From: Alphaproteobacteria bacterium
GTDB taxonomy: Bacteria; Pseudomonadota; Alphaproteobacteria; Bin95
Direction: 5' to 3'
NCBI GenBank assembly: GCA_020638555.1
Contig: JACKII010000001.1
Span: 496,001-560,000, forward strand
DNA: 64,000 nucleotides
Shown here: positions 29,024-38,073 of the stretch, one piece after another
Layout: each line of letters starts with the position of its first letter
Numbering within the stretch: the stretch's first letter is position 1
The notes under the pieces: generated by a model
Seen by the model: only the letters and a program-made list of their open reading frames with translations
Told to the model about the DNA's origin: nothing
Databases searched by the model: none
Translations under genes and position numbers: made by a program

Positions 29024-30687
29024 CTATGTGCGGTTGCGGTCGAAGGCCGGTTTCTGGCCGGTGCCGTAGCGCTTCAGCGCGCCTCCGCGCCGACGGCGTT
29101 GGGGCGCTGGAAGATCCAGTTCTGCCAGGCGCTGAGGCGGGCGAAGATCTTGGTTTCCATGGTCTCCGGCCGGGGAAGCGCAGATTGGCCTCCAGGCCGG
29201 TCAGCGCGTCGGGTGAGAAGCTGGCGCGCTCCTCCAGGGCGAGGCGGACCTCGTCCTCCCAGTCGATGTCGTCATAGGCGAAGGTGACGAGGCCCAGCGC
29301 CTCAGCCTGCCGGGCGTCGAGCGGCGCGCCCGCGGCGGCGCCGATCGCCTCCAGCGCGGCCGGGTCGCCGAAAAACCGGGTGGCGAGGCGCGACAGGCCG
29401 TTGGCCATGGGCAGCGGCTCCCCGAAATTCAGGGGCCGAGAGCGTGAGGTGCGCCTCCGGCCGGTTGTCGCCCTCCAGCCCGCCGATCAGCATATAGCTG
29501 CGGTCGGCGGCGAGCGCGAGTTCGGCCAGCAGGCCGGCAAAGCAGGAGCCGGGGCCGATCAGCGCCACCAGCGAGCGCGAGGTCACGTCCAGGCGTTTGA
29601 ACACCCGCTTCCAGTAGGCGCGGATCTCGGCCGCGAACCAGTCGCCGGCGGCGGCAGCCTCTGCCAGGGCGGTCTCGTGCGCCAGCACCTGCGCCGGGTC
29701 GCCCTGGGTCTCCAGCAGCCAGACGCCGATGGTGGGCTCGTTCAGGCGCAGTTCCAGGATGGCGTCGTCCAGCGCCCGCGCGGCCGCGAGGCTCCAGGTC
29801 TCCGCGCCCGCGGCGTGCAGGGCGACGGCGTCCGCGGGCGGCGGCCCGCTCGGCCCGGCCAGCACGAGGGGCGGGCGGTGCCGGCGGCGCGGTCGATCTC
29901 CACCGAGAGATGCGGGTAGGCGAGGCCGTCGTCGGCGACGGTCTTGGCGAGCGGCGGCAGCGCGACGCCCGCCGCGCCGGCGGGCGTTTCGAGCCGGCGG
30001 CCAGCGCCCGGACACGGGCCGCCACCGCCGCATCGAAGCCCGAGCGGGGGGCAACGGCGTCGACCAGGCGCCAGTCGACGGCGCGTTTGCCCTTCACGCC
30101 TTCCTCGATGCCGGCGAACACGTCGGCGCGGTCGCGGCGGACATGGCGCTTGTCGACGACGCGGGTGAGCCCGCCGGTGCCCGGCAGCACGCCCAGCAAG
30201 GGCACCTCCGGCAGGGCGACGGCGGAGGTGCCGTCGTCGACCAGCAGGATCTCGTCGCAGGCCAGCGCCAGCTCATAGCGCGCCGCCGGCGCAGGCGCCG
30301 TCGACCGCGGCCAGGAATTTCAGGCCGGACGCGGCGCTGGCGTCCTCCATGGTGTTGCGGGTCTCGTTGGTGAACTTGCAGAAATTGACCTTGTGGACAT
30401 GGCTGGCGCCGGCCAGCATGCGGATGTTGGCGCCGGCGGAAAACACCTGCGGCTTGGGCCGAGCGCAGCACGCAGACCCGGACCGAGGGTGTTCGAAGCG
30501 CAGTCGCTGCACCGCGTCGGCCAGTTCGATGTCGACGCCCAGGTCGTAGGAGTTGAGTTTCAGGCTCATAGCCGGGCAGCAGGCCGCCGTCTTCGGCCAC
30601 ATCGAGCCAGAGCGTGGCGGTCTCTCCGTCCACATCCAGACGCCAGTGTTTGTAGCGTGTGGGATCGGTCCGGCAGTCGATGCGCAT
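29024..30687 (-). CDS. boxC: Benzoyl-CoA-dihydrodiol lyase (2,3-epoxybenzoyl-CoA dihydrolase), with indels
   Basis: About 555 aa, normal for BoxC. This crotonase-fold enzyme of the aerobic box pathway opens the ring of 2,3-epoxybenzoyl-CoA to the semialdehyde, with release of formate. Matches to the family are extensive: YKHWRLDVDG, LKLNSYDLGVDIELADAVQR, KVNFCKFTNETRN, LPEVPLLGVLPGTGGLTR, LDVTSRSLVALIGPGSCFAG and the C-terminal WQNWIFQRPNAVG. At least six frame breaks occur (near 29175, 29430, 29880, 30290, 30465, 30560). ATG 30687 has GGAGG five bases upstream. boxA, boxB and a benzoate-CoA ligase are not in this window. Confidence 0.88.
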
Positions 30688-30898
30688 GGGGCCTCCGGTC
30701 AGGGGGCGGGTGTGGCGTCTTTCCGTACCCTATAGCGAAATTTTTTCTGCACGGGCACCCGCGGATGCGTGTAGGGTTTCGCCCAAAGCCGGGCCGTAGT
30801 ATTGGCTTGGGTTGACCTATATCAGCGCGGTTCCGGGGTGGCGGCCTACAGTGGTGTCGAGATCACCGGGATCCAGAATGGCGAAGGAGTCTGTGCCC

Positions 30899-31756
30899 AT
30901 GACCATCCGCACAGTTTTGACAATGTTGGAAGGGGCCGAGAGCGACGTGGTCGACCTGGCCGCGGTCAGCGCGTTGGTGAAGATGTTCCCCGCACATGTC
31001 GATTTGTTGCATGTCCGCCGCGACCCGCGCAGCGTGATGCCGATGGTGGGCGAAGGCCTGTCCGCCGACCTGATCGACATGGTGCAAAGCCAGGTCGAAA
31101 AGAGGAAGAGACGCTCGCGGCCCGCTGCCAGGGCATTTTCGACCGCTGGTGCGCCAGCGCACCTGCCGCAGATCGATTCCCCCAGCGCGGAGGCCAAGGC
31201 CTCGGCGCGGCTGGTGGACATGGTGGGCGACAGCGCGACCCTGGTGGCGACGCTCGGCAAGATGGCCGATCTGGTGGTGCTGCCGGCGCCTCGCTGGAGG
31301 ATGGCGACCTGTCGCCGGGCGCCGAGGCAGCGATCTACGACACCGGCCGGCCGGTGCTGTTCTCGCCGCGGCGCGAACTGCCGAGCTTCGGCAAGCGGGT
31401 TTCGCTGTTCTGGAACGACACGGTGGAGGCGAGCCGTTCCGCCAAGGCCGCGATGCCGTTTCTGAAACAGGCGGAGGCGGTGCAAGTCGCGTCGGCGCTC
31501 GACGATCTGGTCGAAAGCGACACGGTCAAGGCGTTCGCGGCCTCGCTGGCCTGGCATGGCGTCAACGCCGACGTGCGTCTGGTCGAGCCGGGCGACCGCT
31601 CGTCCGGCGAGGCGCTGATCGACGCCGCCTGGGAATTCGAGTCGGATCTGATCGTCATGGGCGCGTTCAGCCATTCGCGGCTGCGCGAGATGATCCTGGG
31701 CGGCGTGACCCGCCATATCCTGCGGGTCGTGGGCCGGCCGGTGCTGATATTACTAG
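30899..31756 (+). CDS. Universal stress protein with two Usp domains, with indels
   Basis: About 285 aa, two UspA-like domains in tandem. The first (residues 1-140) begins TIRTVLTMLEGAESD and contains ARLVDMVGDSATLVATLGKMADLVVLP. The second ends with the nucleotide-binding-type stretch DLIVMGAFSHSRLREMILGGVTRHIL. These proteins bind ATP or AMP and modulate stress survival. ATG 30899 is preferred over ATG 30878 because GAAGGAG lies about 8 bases upstream. Breaks are near 31100, 31170, 31290 and 31745; the last hides the stop, so the end is approximate. Confidence 0.78.
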
Positions 31757-31800
31757 GGCATTTGCCCGGCAAACCCAGGCGTGGGCCGGGCATCAGAGGG

Positions 31801-31835
31801 AAAAGGGCCGTTGCCGGTGGGCGGCGGCCCTTTTT
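31801..31835. terminator. Bidirectional intrinsic terminator
   Basis: AAAAGGGCCG (31801-31810) pairs with CGGCCCTTTT (31825-31834), and a fifth T follows. The stem is flanked by an A-run on one side and a T-run on the other, so it can stop both the plus-strand Usp transcript and the minus-strand MAPEG transcript that converge here. Confidence 0.85.
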
Positions 31836-31850
31836 CGTGGCGGAATCGGA

Positions 31851-32270
31851 TCAGATCAGGCCCAGCAGCCGCAGCGCCAGGGCGACGATGGCGAGCCAGC
31901 CGACCAGGAAGGCCAGCGTGCGCAGCACTGGAGGATGCCAGCGTGTAGACCACGATATAGACCGCGCGCGCGCGATCACGAAGGCCTGCACCGCCAGCAG
32001 GGTGTTCGCGTCGGTGACGCCGGCCACCACCACGGCGACCGCCAGCGGTGCGAACACCACCAGGTTCTCGACGCTGTTGTAGTGCGCCGCCTTCATCCGC
32101 TCGGCCCAGGCGGATTGGGGCAGCGGATGCGGTTGCGGGTTGTCGAGCGCGCCCCAAAGGCCCCGGACCACGATCCGGTCCAGCACATAGGGCAGGGAGG
32201 TGGCGGCCATGATCAGGCCCATGACGGCCAGCCACCACAATTCGGGGGCTACCATAGCGGTTGCACTCAT
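31851..32270 (-). CDS. MAPEG-family membrane protein, with a compensating indel pair
   Basis: About 139 aa with four hydrophobic helices. The segments VLDRIVVRGLWGALDNPQP, ERMKAAHYNSVENLVVFAPLAV and ANTLLAVQAFVIARA match bacterial MAPEG proteins (membrane-associated eicosanoid and glutathione metabolism fold). The glutathione link is known for the family, not shown here. Near 31925-31965 the frame shifts and shifts back: VYIVVYTLAS in one frame replaces the nonsense in the other. Start ATG 32268-32270 is followed by SATAMVAPELWWLAVMGL. Confidence 0.78.
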   Translation of the reverse strand: MSATAMVAPELWWLAVMGLIMAATSLPYVLDRIVVRGLWGALDNPQPHPLPQSAWAERMKAAHYNSVENLVVFAPLAVAVVVAGVTDANTLLAVQAFVIARARSISWSTRWHPPVLRTLAFLVGWLAIVALALRLLGLI

Positions 32271-32479
32271 TTCAGGTCTCCTCCGCAGATTGCCGGCACA
32301 ACCCGGCCGCGAAGTATAGGGGCGGATCTGCCCGCGGACGGGTGCGGTCAAGCCGCCGCCGCTGCCCGGATTTGCGGCAGACAGACAGCAGCCGTGCGCG
32401 GCTCCGCTCTTGACCCGGCCGGCGGAACGGGCGTTATCGTAGCCCCGATTGCGCACTCTCGCGCCCGATGGGACGGGTT

Positions 32480-33883
32480 ATGACCGATTTGGCTGCTTTG
32501 AAGGCGATTGTCGGGCCGAAAGGCTGGTCTGACAATCCGGACACTCTCGCGCCGCTGCTGGTGGAACCGCGCGGCCTCTACAAGGCGCGGCCCCGCTGCT
32601 GCTGCGCCGGAGACCACCGAACAGGTGGCCGCCATCGTGCGCGAATGCCGCGCCGCGGGCATCGCCCTGGTGCCGCAGGGCGGCAATACCGGCCTCTGCG
32701 GCGGCGCCTCGCCGGATGCGAGCGGCGAGCAGGTGCTGCTGTCGCTCGGCCGCATGAACCGCATCCGCGCGCTCGACCCGCTCGACTACACCGTCACGGT
32801 GGAGGCGGGCTGCGTGTTGCAGACCATCCAGCAGGCGGCCAGCGACGTCGACCGGCTGTTTCCGCTGTCGCTGGGGGCGGAGGGATCGTGCCAGATCGGC
32901 GGCAATCTCTCCACCAATGCCGGCGGCATCAACACGCTGCGCTACGGCAATGCCCGCGATCTGGTGCTGGGGCTGGAGGTGGTGCTGCCGGACGGCCGCA
33001 TCTGGAACGGCCTGCGCCTGCTGCGCAAGGACAACACCGGCTATGACCTGAAGCACCTGTTCATCGGTGCGGAGGGGACGCTGGGCATCATCACCGCGGC
33101 CAGCCTGAAACTGTTCCCGAAGCCGCGCGAGGAGGTGACCGCCATTGCCGCCGTGCGCGACGTGCCGGGCGTGATCGAACTGCTGTCGCGCCTGCGCCTG
33201 TCGACCGGCGACCAGGTGACGGCGCGTTCGAGTTCATGGAGCGGTTCGGCATCGACCTTTCCATCAAGCACGTCCACGGCGTGCGCGACCCGCTCTCCGA
33301 ACGGTACGAGCATTATGCGCTGATGCGCTGCTCGGCCGGGCGCGAGCATTCGGGCCTGCGCGAGAGCGTCGAGGAGACGCTGGGCCAGGCCATCGAGGAA
33401 GGGCTGGTGCTGGACGCGGCCCTGGCCGAAAGCGAGCAGCAGGCGCGCGACTTCTGGCGCATCCGCGAAGGCATTGTCGAGGGCCAGATCCCGGAAGGCG
33501 GCTCGATCAAGCACGATGTGAGCGTGCCGGTCTCGAAGGTGGCGGAATTCATCGCCCGCGCCGACGTGGCGGTGGCCAAGGCCCTGCCGGGCTGCCGCCC
33601 CTGCGCCTTCGGCCATGCGGGCGACGGCAACATCCACTACAACGTCACCCAGCCGGTGGACATGGACAGGCAGGTCTATCTGGCCAAGTGGAAGGAACTG
33701 AACCACGTCGTCCACGCCATCGTGCTGGACCTGGGCGGCTCGATCAGCGCGGAGCACGGCATCGGCAAGCTGAAGCCGGGACGAACTGGCCGAGGTGAAA
33801 AGCCCGGTGGAAATGGACCTGATGCGGGCCATCAAGGGCGTGCTCGACCCCGGCGGCTGATGAACCCGGGCAAGGTGGTGTGA
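32480..33883 (+). CDS. FAD-linked oxidase of the GlcD/D-2-hydroxyacid dehydrogenase type, with indels
   Basis: About 468 aa. The N-terminal PCMH-type FAD domain has LVPQGGNTGLCGGA and LSLGAEGSCQIGGNLSTNAGG; the C-terminal substrate domain has FGHAGDGNIHYNV and GGSISAEHGIGKLKR, the hallmark of D-lactate/D-2-hydroxyglutarate dehydrogenases. It should oxidise a D-2-hydroxyacid in the cytosol. Breaks are near 32590, 33222, 33778 and 33850. ATG 32480 fits homologous starts (MTDL); ATG 32468 is in frame. The stop TGA shares bases with the GTG start of the MFS gene, so the two are likely coupled. Confidence 0.84.
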
Positions 33884-35131
33884 CCGGGCAGGGTGATGTG
33901 CCTGGGGCGGCAAGCGGCCGGGCCGCTCGCCGAAGAGCCTCCCACCCTTATCGCTGGGCGATCCTGGCGGGTGTCTGGCTGGTCTATTTCAGCTTCGGCC
34001 TGACCACGGTTTCCATGGCGCCGCTGGTGGTGCACATCGTGCGCGACCTGGAGATCAGCCATGCCCAGATGGGCGTGGTGCTGGGCGGCTGGCAGCTGGT
34101 CTATATCGCCACCGCCGCGCCCTGCGGCACGGTGATCGACCGCTGGGGGCCGCGGGTGGGGCTGCTGCTCTCGGCCGGCTTTCATCGCCACCAGCGCGGT
34201 GTTGCGGGCCCATGCGGTCGACTTCTGGACCCTGCTCCTGGCCGTCGGCGTGTTTGGCATTGGCGGGCCCATGGTCTCCATCGGGGCGCCGAAGCTGATC
34301 AGCCTGTGGTTCCGGGGGCCGGAGCGCGGCTTTGCCATGGGCGTCTATGTCACCGGCCCGGCGACGGGCGGGATTGTCTCCTATTCGCTCACCAACAGCG
34401 TGCTGATGCCCTGGTTCGGCCAGGATTGGCGCAGCGTGCTGTTGCTGCTGGCGGCGGTGGCGCTCGGCTGCGGCCTGCTCTGGCTCGCGCTGTCGGCGCA
34501 TCCCAGGGCGCGGGCCATTGAGCGCGAGTTGAAGGCCCAGCCGAAGGAGCGGCAACTGACCGTGTTCGCCAGGCTGCTGGCGCTGCCCTCGGTACAGCTG
34601 ATGCTGGTGATGAGCGTCGGCATTTTCTTCTTCAACCACGGCCTGAACAACTGGCTGCCGGAACTGCTGCGCCAGGGCGGCATGAGCCCGGCGGAGGCCG
34701 GCATCTGGGCGGCGCTGCCGACGGCGGTGGGCATACTCGGCGCGCTGACGATTCCGCGCCTGGCGGTGCCGGAGCGGCGGCTGGCGATCCTGGCCGCCCT
34801 GTTCGCGGCGGGGGCTGGCCGCCTTGCTGCTGCTGACCGGCGAGGGCGCGGCCATGACCGTGGGCCTGATCGCCCAGGGCATTGCGCGCTCCAGCATGAT
34901 GACGGTGATGGTGCTGTTGCTGGTGGAAATCCGCGAGATCGGCAGCCGCTATGCCGGCGCGGCCTCCGGCCTGTTTTTCTCCGCTGCCGAGGTGGGCGGC
35001 GTGCTGGGGCCGCTGACGCTGGGGCGGTCTATGACGCCACCGGCGCCTTCCAGCCGGCCTTGCTGCTGCTGGCCGCCATCATGGCTGGCCTGGTGCTGTT
35101 GCTGCTGCCGCTGCGCCGGCGGCTGGCGTAA
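33880..35131 (+). CDS. MFS transporter, with indels
   Basis: About 417 aa with 12 predicted helices, major facilitator superfamily. The start is GTG 33880, overlapping the previous stop. The loop after helix 2 carries the MFS-type motif CGTVIDRWGPRVGLLL; further helices include LLAVGVFGIGGPMVSIGAPKLI and LMLVMSVGIFFFNHGLNNWLPELL. Breaks lie near 34183, 34812 and 35030. Substrate unknown; position suggests an organic acid related to the adjacent hydroxyacid oxidase (inference). Confidence 0.82.
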
Positions 35132-35195
35132 GGCCGTGAAGCTGGGCTAAAACCCTGCCACCGACCCCCTACCTTCCTTCAGGAGCCCGTCTTCC

Positions 35196-35980
35196 ATGTC
35201 CGCCAACGATCTGTTCGACCTTTCCGGCAAGGTGGCCATCGTCACCGGGTCCACCAAGGGCATCGGCAAGGCCATTGCCGCCCGCTATGCGCAGTACGGC
35301 GCCAAGGTCGTCGTCTCCTCGCGCAAGGCCGATGTGTGCGAAGAGGTGGTGGCGGAGATCAACCGCGACTATGCCGACCGCGGCGGCGAGGCCTGGGCCT
35401 TTCCCTGCCATGTGGGCGACAAGGCGCGGTTGCAGGCCATGGTCGACGCCACCAAGGAGAAATGGGGCCGCATCGACATCTGCGTGCCGAATGCCGGCGT
35501 GAACCCGTATTACGGCCCGGCCATCGACATGCCGGATTCGGCCATGGACAAGATCTACGAGATCAACATCAAGTCGACCTACTGGCTCTGCCATATGTGC
35601 GTGCCGCACATTGTCGAGCAGGGCGGCGGCAGCATCGTCATCATCGCCAGCGTCTCGGGCCTGCGCGGCAACGTCCCGATTGCGTTCTACACGGTGAGCA
35701 AGGTGGCGGAGCACCAGATCGCCCGCAATCTGGCGGTGGCCTACGGTCCCCAGGGCATCCGCGCCAACGCCATTGCGCCCGGCGTGATCAAGACCGACTT
35801 CGCCAAAGGCGCTCTGGTCCGACCAGAAGCGGGTCGACGAGACCAACAGCCGGGTGCCGCTGCGCCGCTTCGGCCATCCCGGACGAGGTGGCCGGCGTCG
35901 CCCTGATGCTGGCGAGCGACGCCGGCGCCTATGTCACCGGCCAGGTGATCGACGTCTGCGGCGGCGCCGGCATCATGTGA
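35196..35980 (+). CDS. Short-chain dehydrogenase/reductase, with two indels
   Basis: About 261 aa classical SDR. NAD(P)-binding TGSTKGIGKAIA is at the N-terminus, then NAGV, the catalytic serine in IIASVSGLRG and the YTVSK motif with catalytic tyrosine and lysine. The C-terminal part RRFGHPDEVAGVALMLASD and GQVIDVCGG is typical of the FabG-like group. Breaks lie near 35812 and 35870. An AGGAG sequence precedes ATG 35196. Substrate unknown; the acyl-CoA setting would fit 3-hydroxyacyl-CoA or a hydroxy acid. Confidence 0.87.
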
Positions 35981-36338
35981 AGGCGCCTTGGCCCCTCCCG
36001 CATTGTGGGGAGGGGCCGAAAGGACGGGGTCAAACGAAAGGACGGGGGCAAACGCCTGGAGCGGTTTCCGTTCGCCTTGGCTTACGGTACCTGCTCCAGT
36101 CATTGGATTTTAGGCAATTATCCGAGTCGCACAGTGGTTCCATTGTGCATGAAAATGCCCTGGCGCATTTTCGGCACTGGTTGAGCCACTCTCCCGCCCC
36201 ATCGCCCGCGCAAGCGGGAGCCCATGCCTGAGAGCTTCTCACAGGACATGGACTCTGTATTTGTCTCTCAGGCATGGGTCCCCGCTTCCGCGGGGACAGG
36301 GGAGCGGGGCTGGTGAGCCAGCTGGAAAAGAATCCGCC
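35981..36338. other. Intergenic region between convergent genes, less GC-rich
   Basis: This 358-base stretch is less GC-rich than its surroundings. Its right part carries the inverted repeat listed separately. Around 36055-36180 there is a sequence resembling common alphaproteobacterial intergenic repeats (starting CTGGAGCGGTTTCCGTTCG). I see no gene. Confidence 0.5.
36205..36296. repeat. Intergenic inverted repeat of about 30-base arms
   Basis: The left arm (36205-36234, containing AGCCCATGCCTGAGAG) is nearly the reverse complement of the right arm (36265-36296, containing CTCTCAGGCATGGGT). The loop is about 30 bases. Translations of such elements give strings like PAEAGTHA, which I recognise from intergenic palindromes in related bacteria. 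It separates the SDR and the hydroxyacid dehydrogenase and could serve as a two-way terminator. Confidence 0.65.
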
Positions 36339-37211
36339 CTAGTCGTTCATCAGCAGGTGGATCAGGGCGGAGGTGTCGTAGCGGCCGCCGCCGCGGGCCT
36401 GGACGGTGGCGTAGAACTGGTCCACCAGCGCCGTCACCGGCAGGCGGGCCTTGTTGCGGTTCGCTTCGGCGAGGCAGATGCCCAGGTCCTTGCGCATCCA
36501 GTCGACGGCGAAGCCGAACTCGAACTCGCCCCGGGTCATGGTGCGGCCGCGATTGTCCATCTGCCAGGACTGCGCCGCGCCCTTGCCGATTACCTCCAGC
36601 ACCTGGTCCGGGTCGAGACCGGCCTTGACGGCGAAGTTCAGGCCTTCCGACAGCGCCTGCACCAGGCCGGCAATGCAGATCTGGTTCACCATCTTGGTGA
36701 GCTGGCCGCTGCCGGCCTCGCCCAGCAGGGTGACGGCGCGGCCATAGCAGTCCATGGCCGGCTTGGCGCGCTCGAACGGCGCCTGGTCGCCGCCGCACAT
36801 GACGGTGAGCGCGCCGTTCTCCGCCCCCGCCTGGCCACCGGAAACCGGGCCGTCGATGAAGTTGAGGCCCATGGCCTTGGCCGCCGCATACATCTCGCGC
36901 GCGACTTCGGCAGACGCGGTGGTGTGGTCGACGAACACGGTGTCCTTGCCCATGGCCTGGAACGCGCCGTCCGGGCCGGTACAGACGGCGCGGACATCGT
37001 CGTCGGCGCCGACGCAGGCAAAAACCATGTCCTGGCCGGCCGCGGCTTCCTTCGGCGTCGCCGCGCTCTTGCCGTCGTATTGCGCGACCCACTGGGCGGC
37101 CTTGGCGGCGGTGCGGTTGTAGACGGTGACCGTGTGGCCGCCCTTGGTGGCCAGGTGGCCCGCCATCGGATAGCCCATCACGCCCAGGCCGAGGAAAGCG
37201 ACGTTTGCCAT
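36339..37211 (-). CDS. NAD(P)-dependent beta-hydroxyacid dehydrogenase (3-hydroxyisobutyrate dehydrogenase family)
   Basis: A 290-aa two-domain oxidoreductase. Rossmann motif GLGVMGYPMAGHL at the N-terminus, substrate-binding DGPVSGGQAGAENG near residue 120, and the catalytic lysine in TKMVNQ near 170. Members oxidise 3-hydroxyisobutyrate, tartronate semialdehyde or related acids (MmsB, GarR, GlxR); I cannot choose. Start ATG 37211 begins the conserved MANVAFLGLG. It lies 11 bases after the inositol-monophosphatase-like gene on the same strand. Confidence 0.88.
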   Translation of the reverse strand: MANVAFLGLGVMGYPMAGHLATKGGHTVTVYNRTAAKAAQWVAQYDGKSAATPKEAAAGQDMVFACVGADDDVRAVCTGPDGAFQAMGKDTVFVDHTTASAEVAREMYAAAKAMGLNFIDGPVSGGQAGAENGALTVMCGGDQAPFERAKPAMDCYGRAVTLLGEAGSGQLTKMVNQICIAGLVQALSEGLNFAVKAGLDPDQVLEVIGKGAAQSWQMDNRGRTMTRGEFEFGFAVDWMRKDLGICLAEANRNKARLPVTALVDQFYATVQARGGGRYDTSALIHLLMND

Positions 37212-37222
37212 GGGGAAACTCC

Positions 37223-38062
37223 CTATTTTTGGGTTCGACGGGCTTCTTCCGCCAGCGCCGGCAGGATCAATTCCTGCTGCATGGTTTGCCACAAGTCCTC
37301 GTCCGGAGTCAGCAGGCAGACATGCCCTCTTTCCGCGGGGCGGTAAGGCGAGCCGTCACCCATGCGGGCCACACCGCCCGCCTCCTGGTGCATCAGCACG
37401 CCGGCGGCGTGGTCCCAGGGGTTCAGCCGGGTGTAGACGCCGAAATGCATGCGCCCCTTCAGGCGGGCCAGATATTCCTGGCCGACGCAGCGGGCGTTGA
37501 ACACATTGCCGAGCCGGCCGCGACCCTGGCCCCAGATGCGGCGGTAGGGCTCGGACTGGCGCACGAAGCGGCCGTAGATCGAGCCGTTCAGCGAGCGGTC
37601 CTCCGCCGGGCGCGCCACTTTCAGGCGGCGGTCGCCGAGATAGGCGCCGGCGCCGTGGGTGGCCATCGCCATGCGGTCGGAGAGCGGGTCGTAGATCCAG
37701 CCGGCCACGGTCTCGCCCTTGATCACCAGCGCCACGATCACGGCGACGATGGGCAGGCCCTGGGCGAAATTGCCGGTGCCGTCCAGCGGGTCGATCACCC
37801 AGACCGGCTCGTCGCCTTCCAGCACGGCGAGCAGGCCGCGGTCGTCGTGCACCGCCTCCTCGCCCACCACCAGCGAGCCGGGCAGGAGCTGCACCAGCGC
37901 CTTGGCCAGCGCCGCCTCCATGGCCAAGTCGACCGCGGTGACGAAGTCGCCGGGCGTCTTCTCGCCGATCTCGTCGGCGGTGAGGGTGATGAATTTCGGC
38001 ACCAGTTCGCGCGCCGCGATCTCGCGGATGACCTGGGCGACGCGATCGGGATCGGGGATCAT
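37223..38062 (-). CDS. Inositol monophosphatase family protein
   Basis: A 279-aa Mg-dependent, lithium-sensitive-type phosphatase. Metal ligands are visible in GEEAV, in DPLDGTGNF and in NPWDHAAGVLM. Family members dephosphorylate inositol phosphates, histidinol phosphate or 3'-phosphoadenosine compounds; the substrate here is open. Start ATG 38062 (MIPDPDRV) is chosen over longer in-frame starts that would run into hflX. It is 11 bases from hflX. Confidence 0.88.
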   Translation of the reverse strand: MIPDPDRVAQVIREIAARELVPKFITLTADEIGEKTPGDFVTAVDLAMEAALAKALVQLLPGSLVVGEEAVHDDRGLLAVLEGDEPVWVIDPLDGTGNFAQGLPIVAVIVALVIKGETVAGWIYDPLSDRMAMATHGAGAYLGDRRLKVARPAEDRSLNGSIYGRFVRQSEPYRRIWGQGRGRLGNVFNARCVGQEYLARLKGRMHFGVYTRLNPWDHAAGVLMHQEAGGVARMGDGSPYRPAERGHVCLLTPDEDLWQTMQQELILPALAEEARRTQK

Positions 38063-38073
38063 GACAGCGGACT

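Noticed and set aside
30812..30840. Promoter for the universal stress gene based on TTGACC at 30812
   Set aside because: No acceptable -10 hexamer at 16-18 bases downstream.
22700..35900. The whole region as a decaying genomic island of pseudogenes
   Set aside because: Breaks go in both directions, compensate locally, and conserved residues are intact. There is no integrase, transposase or flanking repeat.
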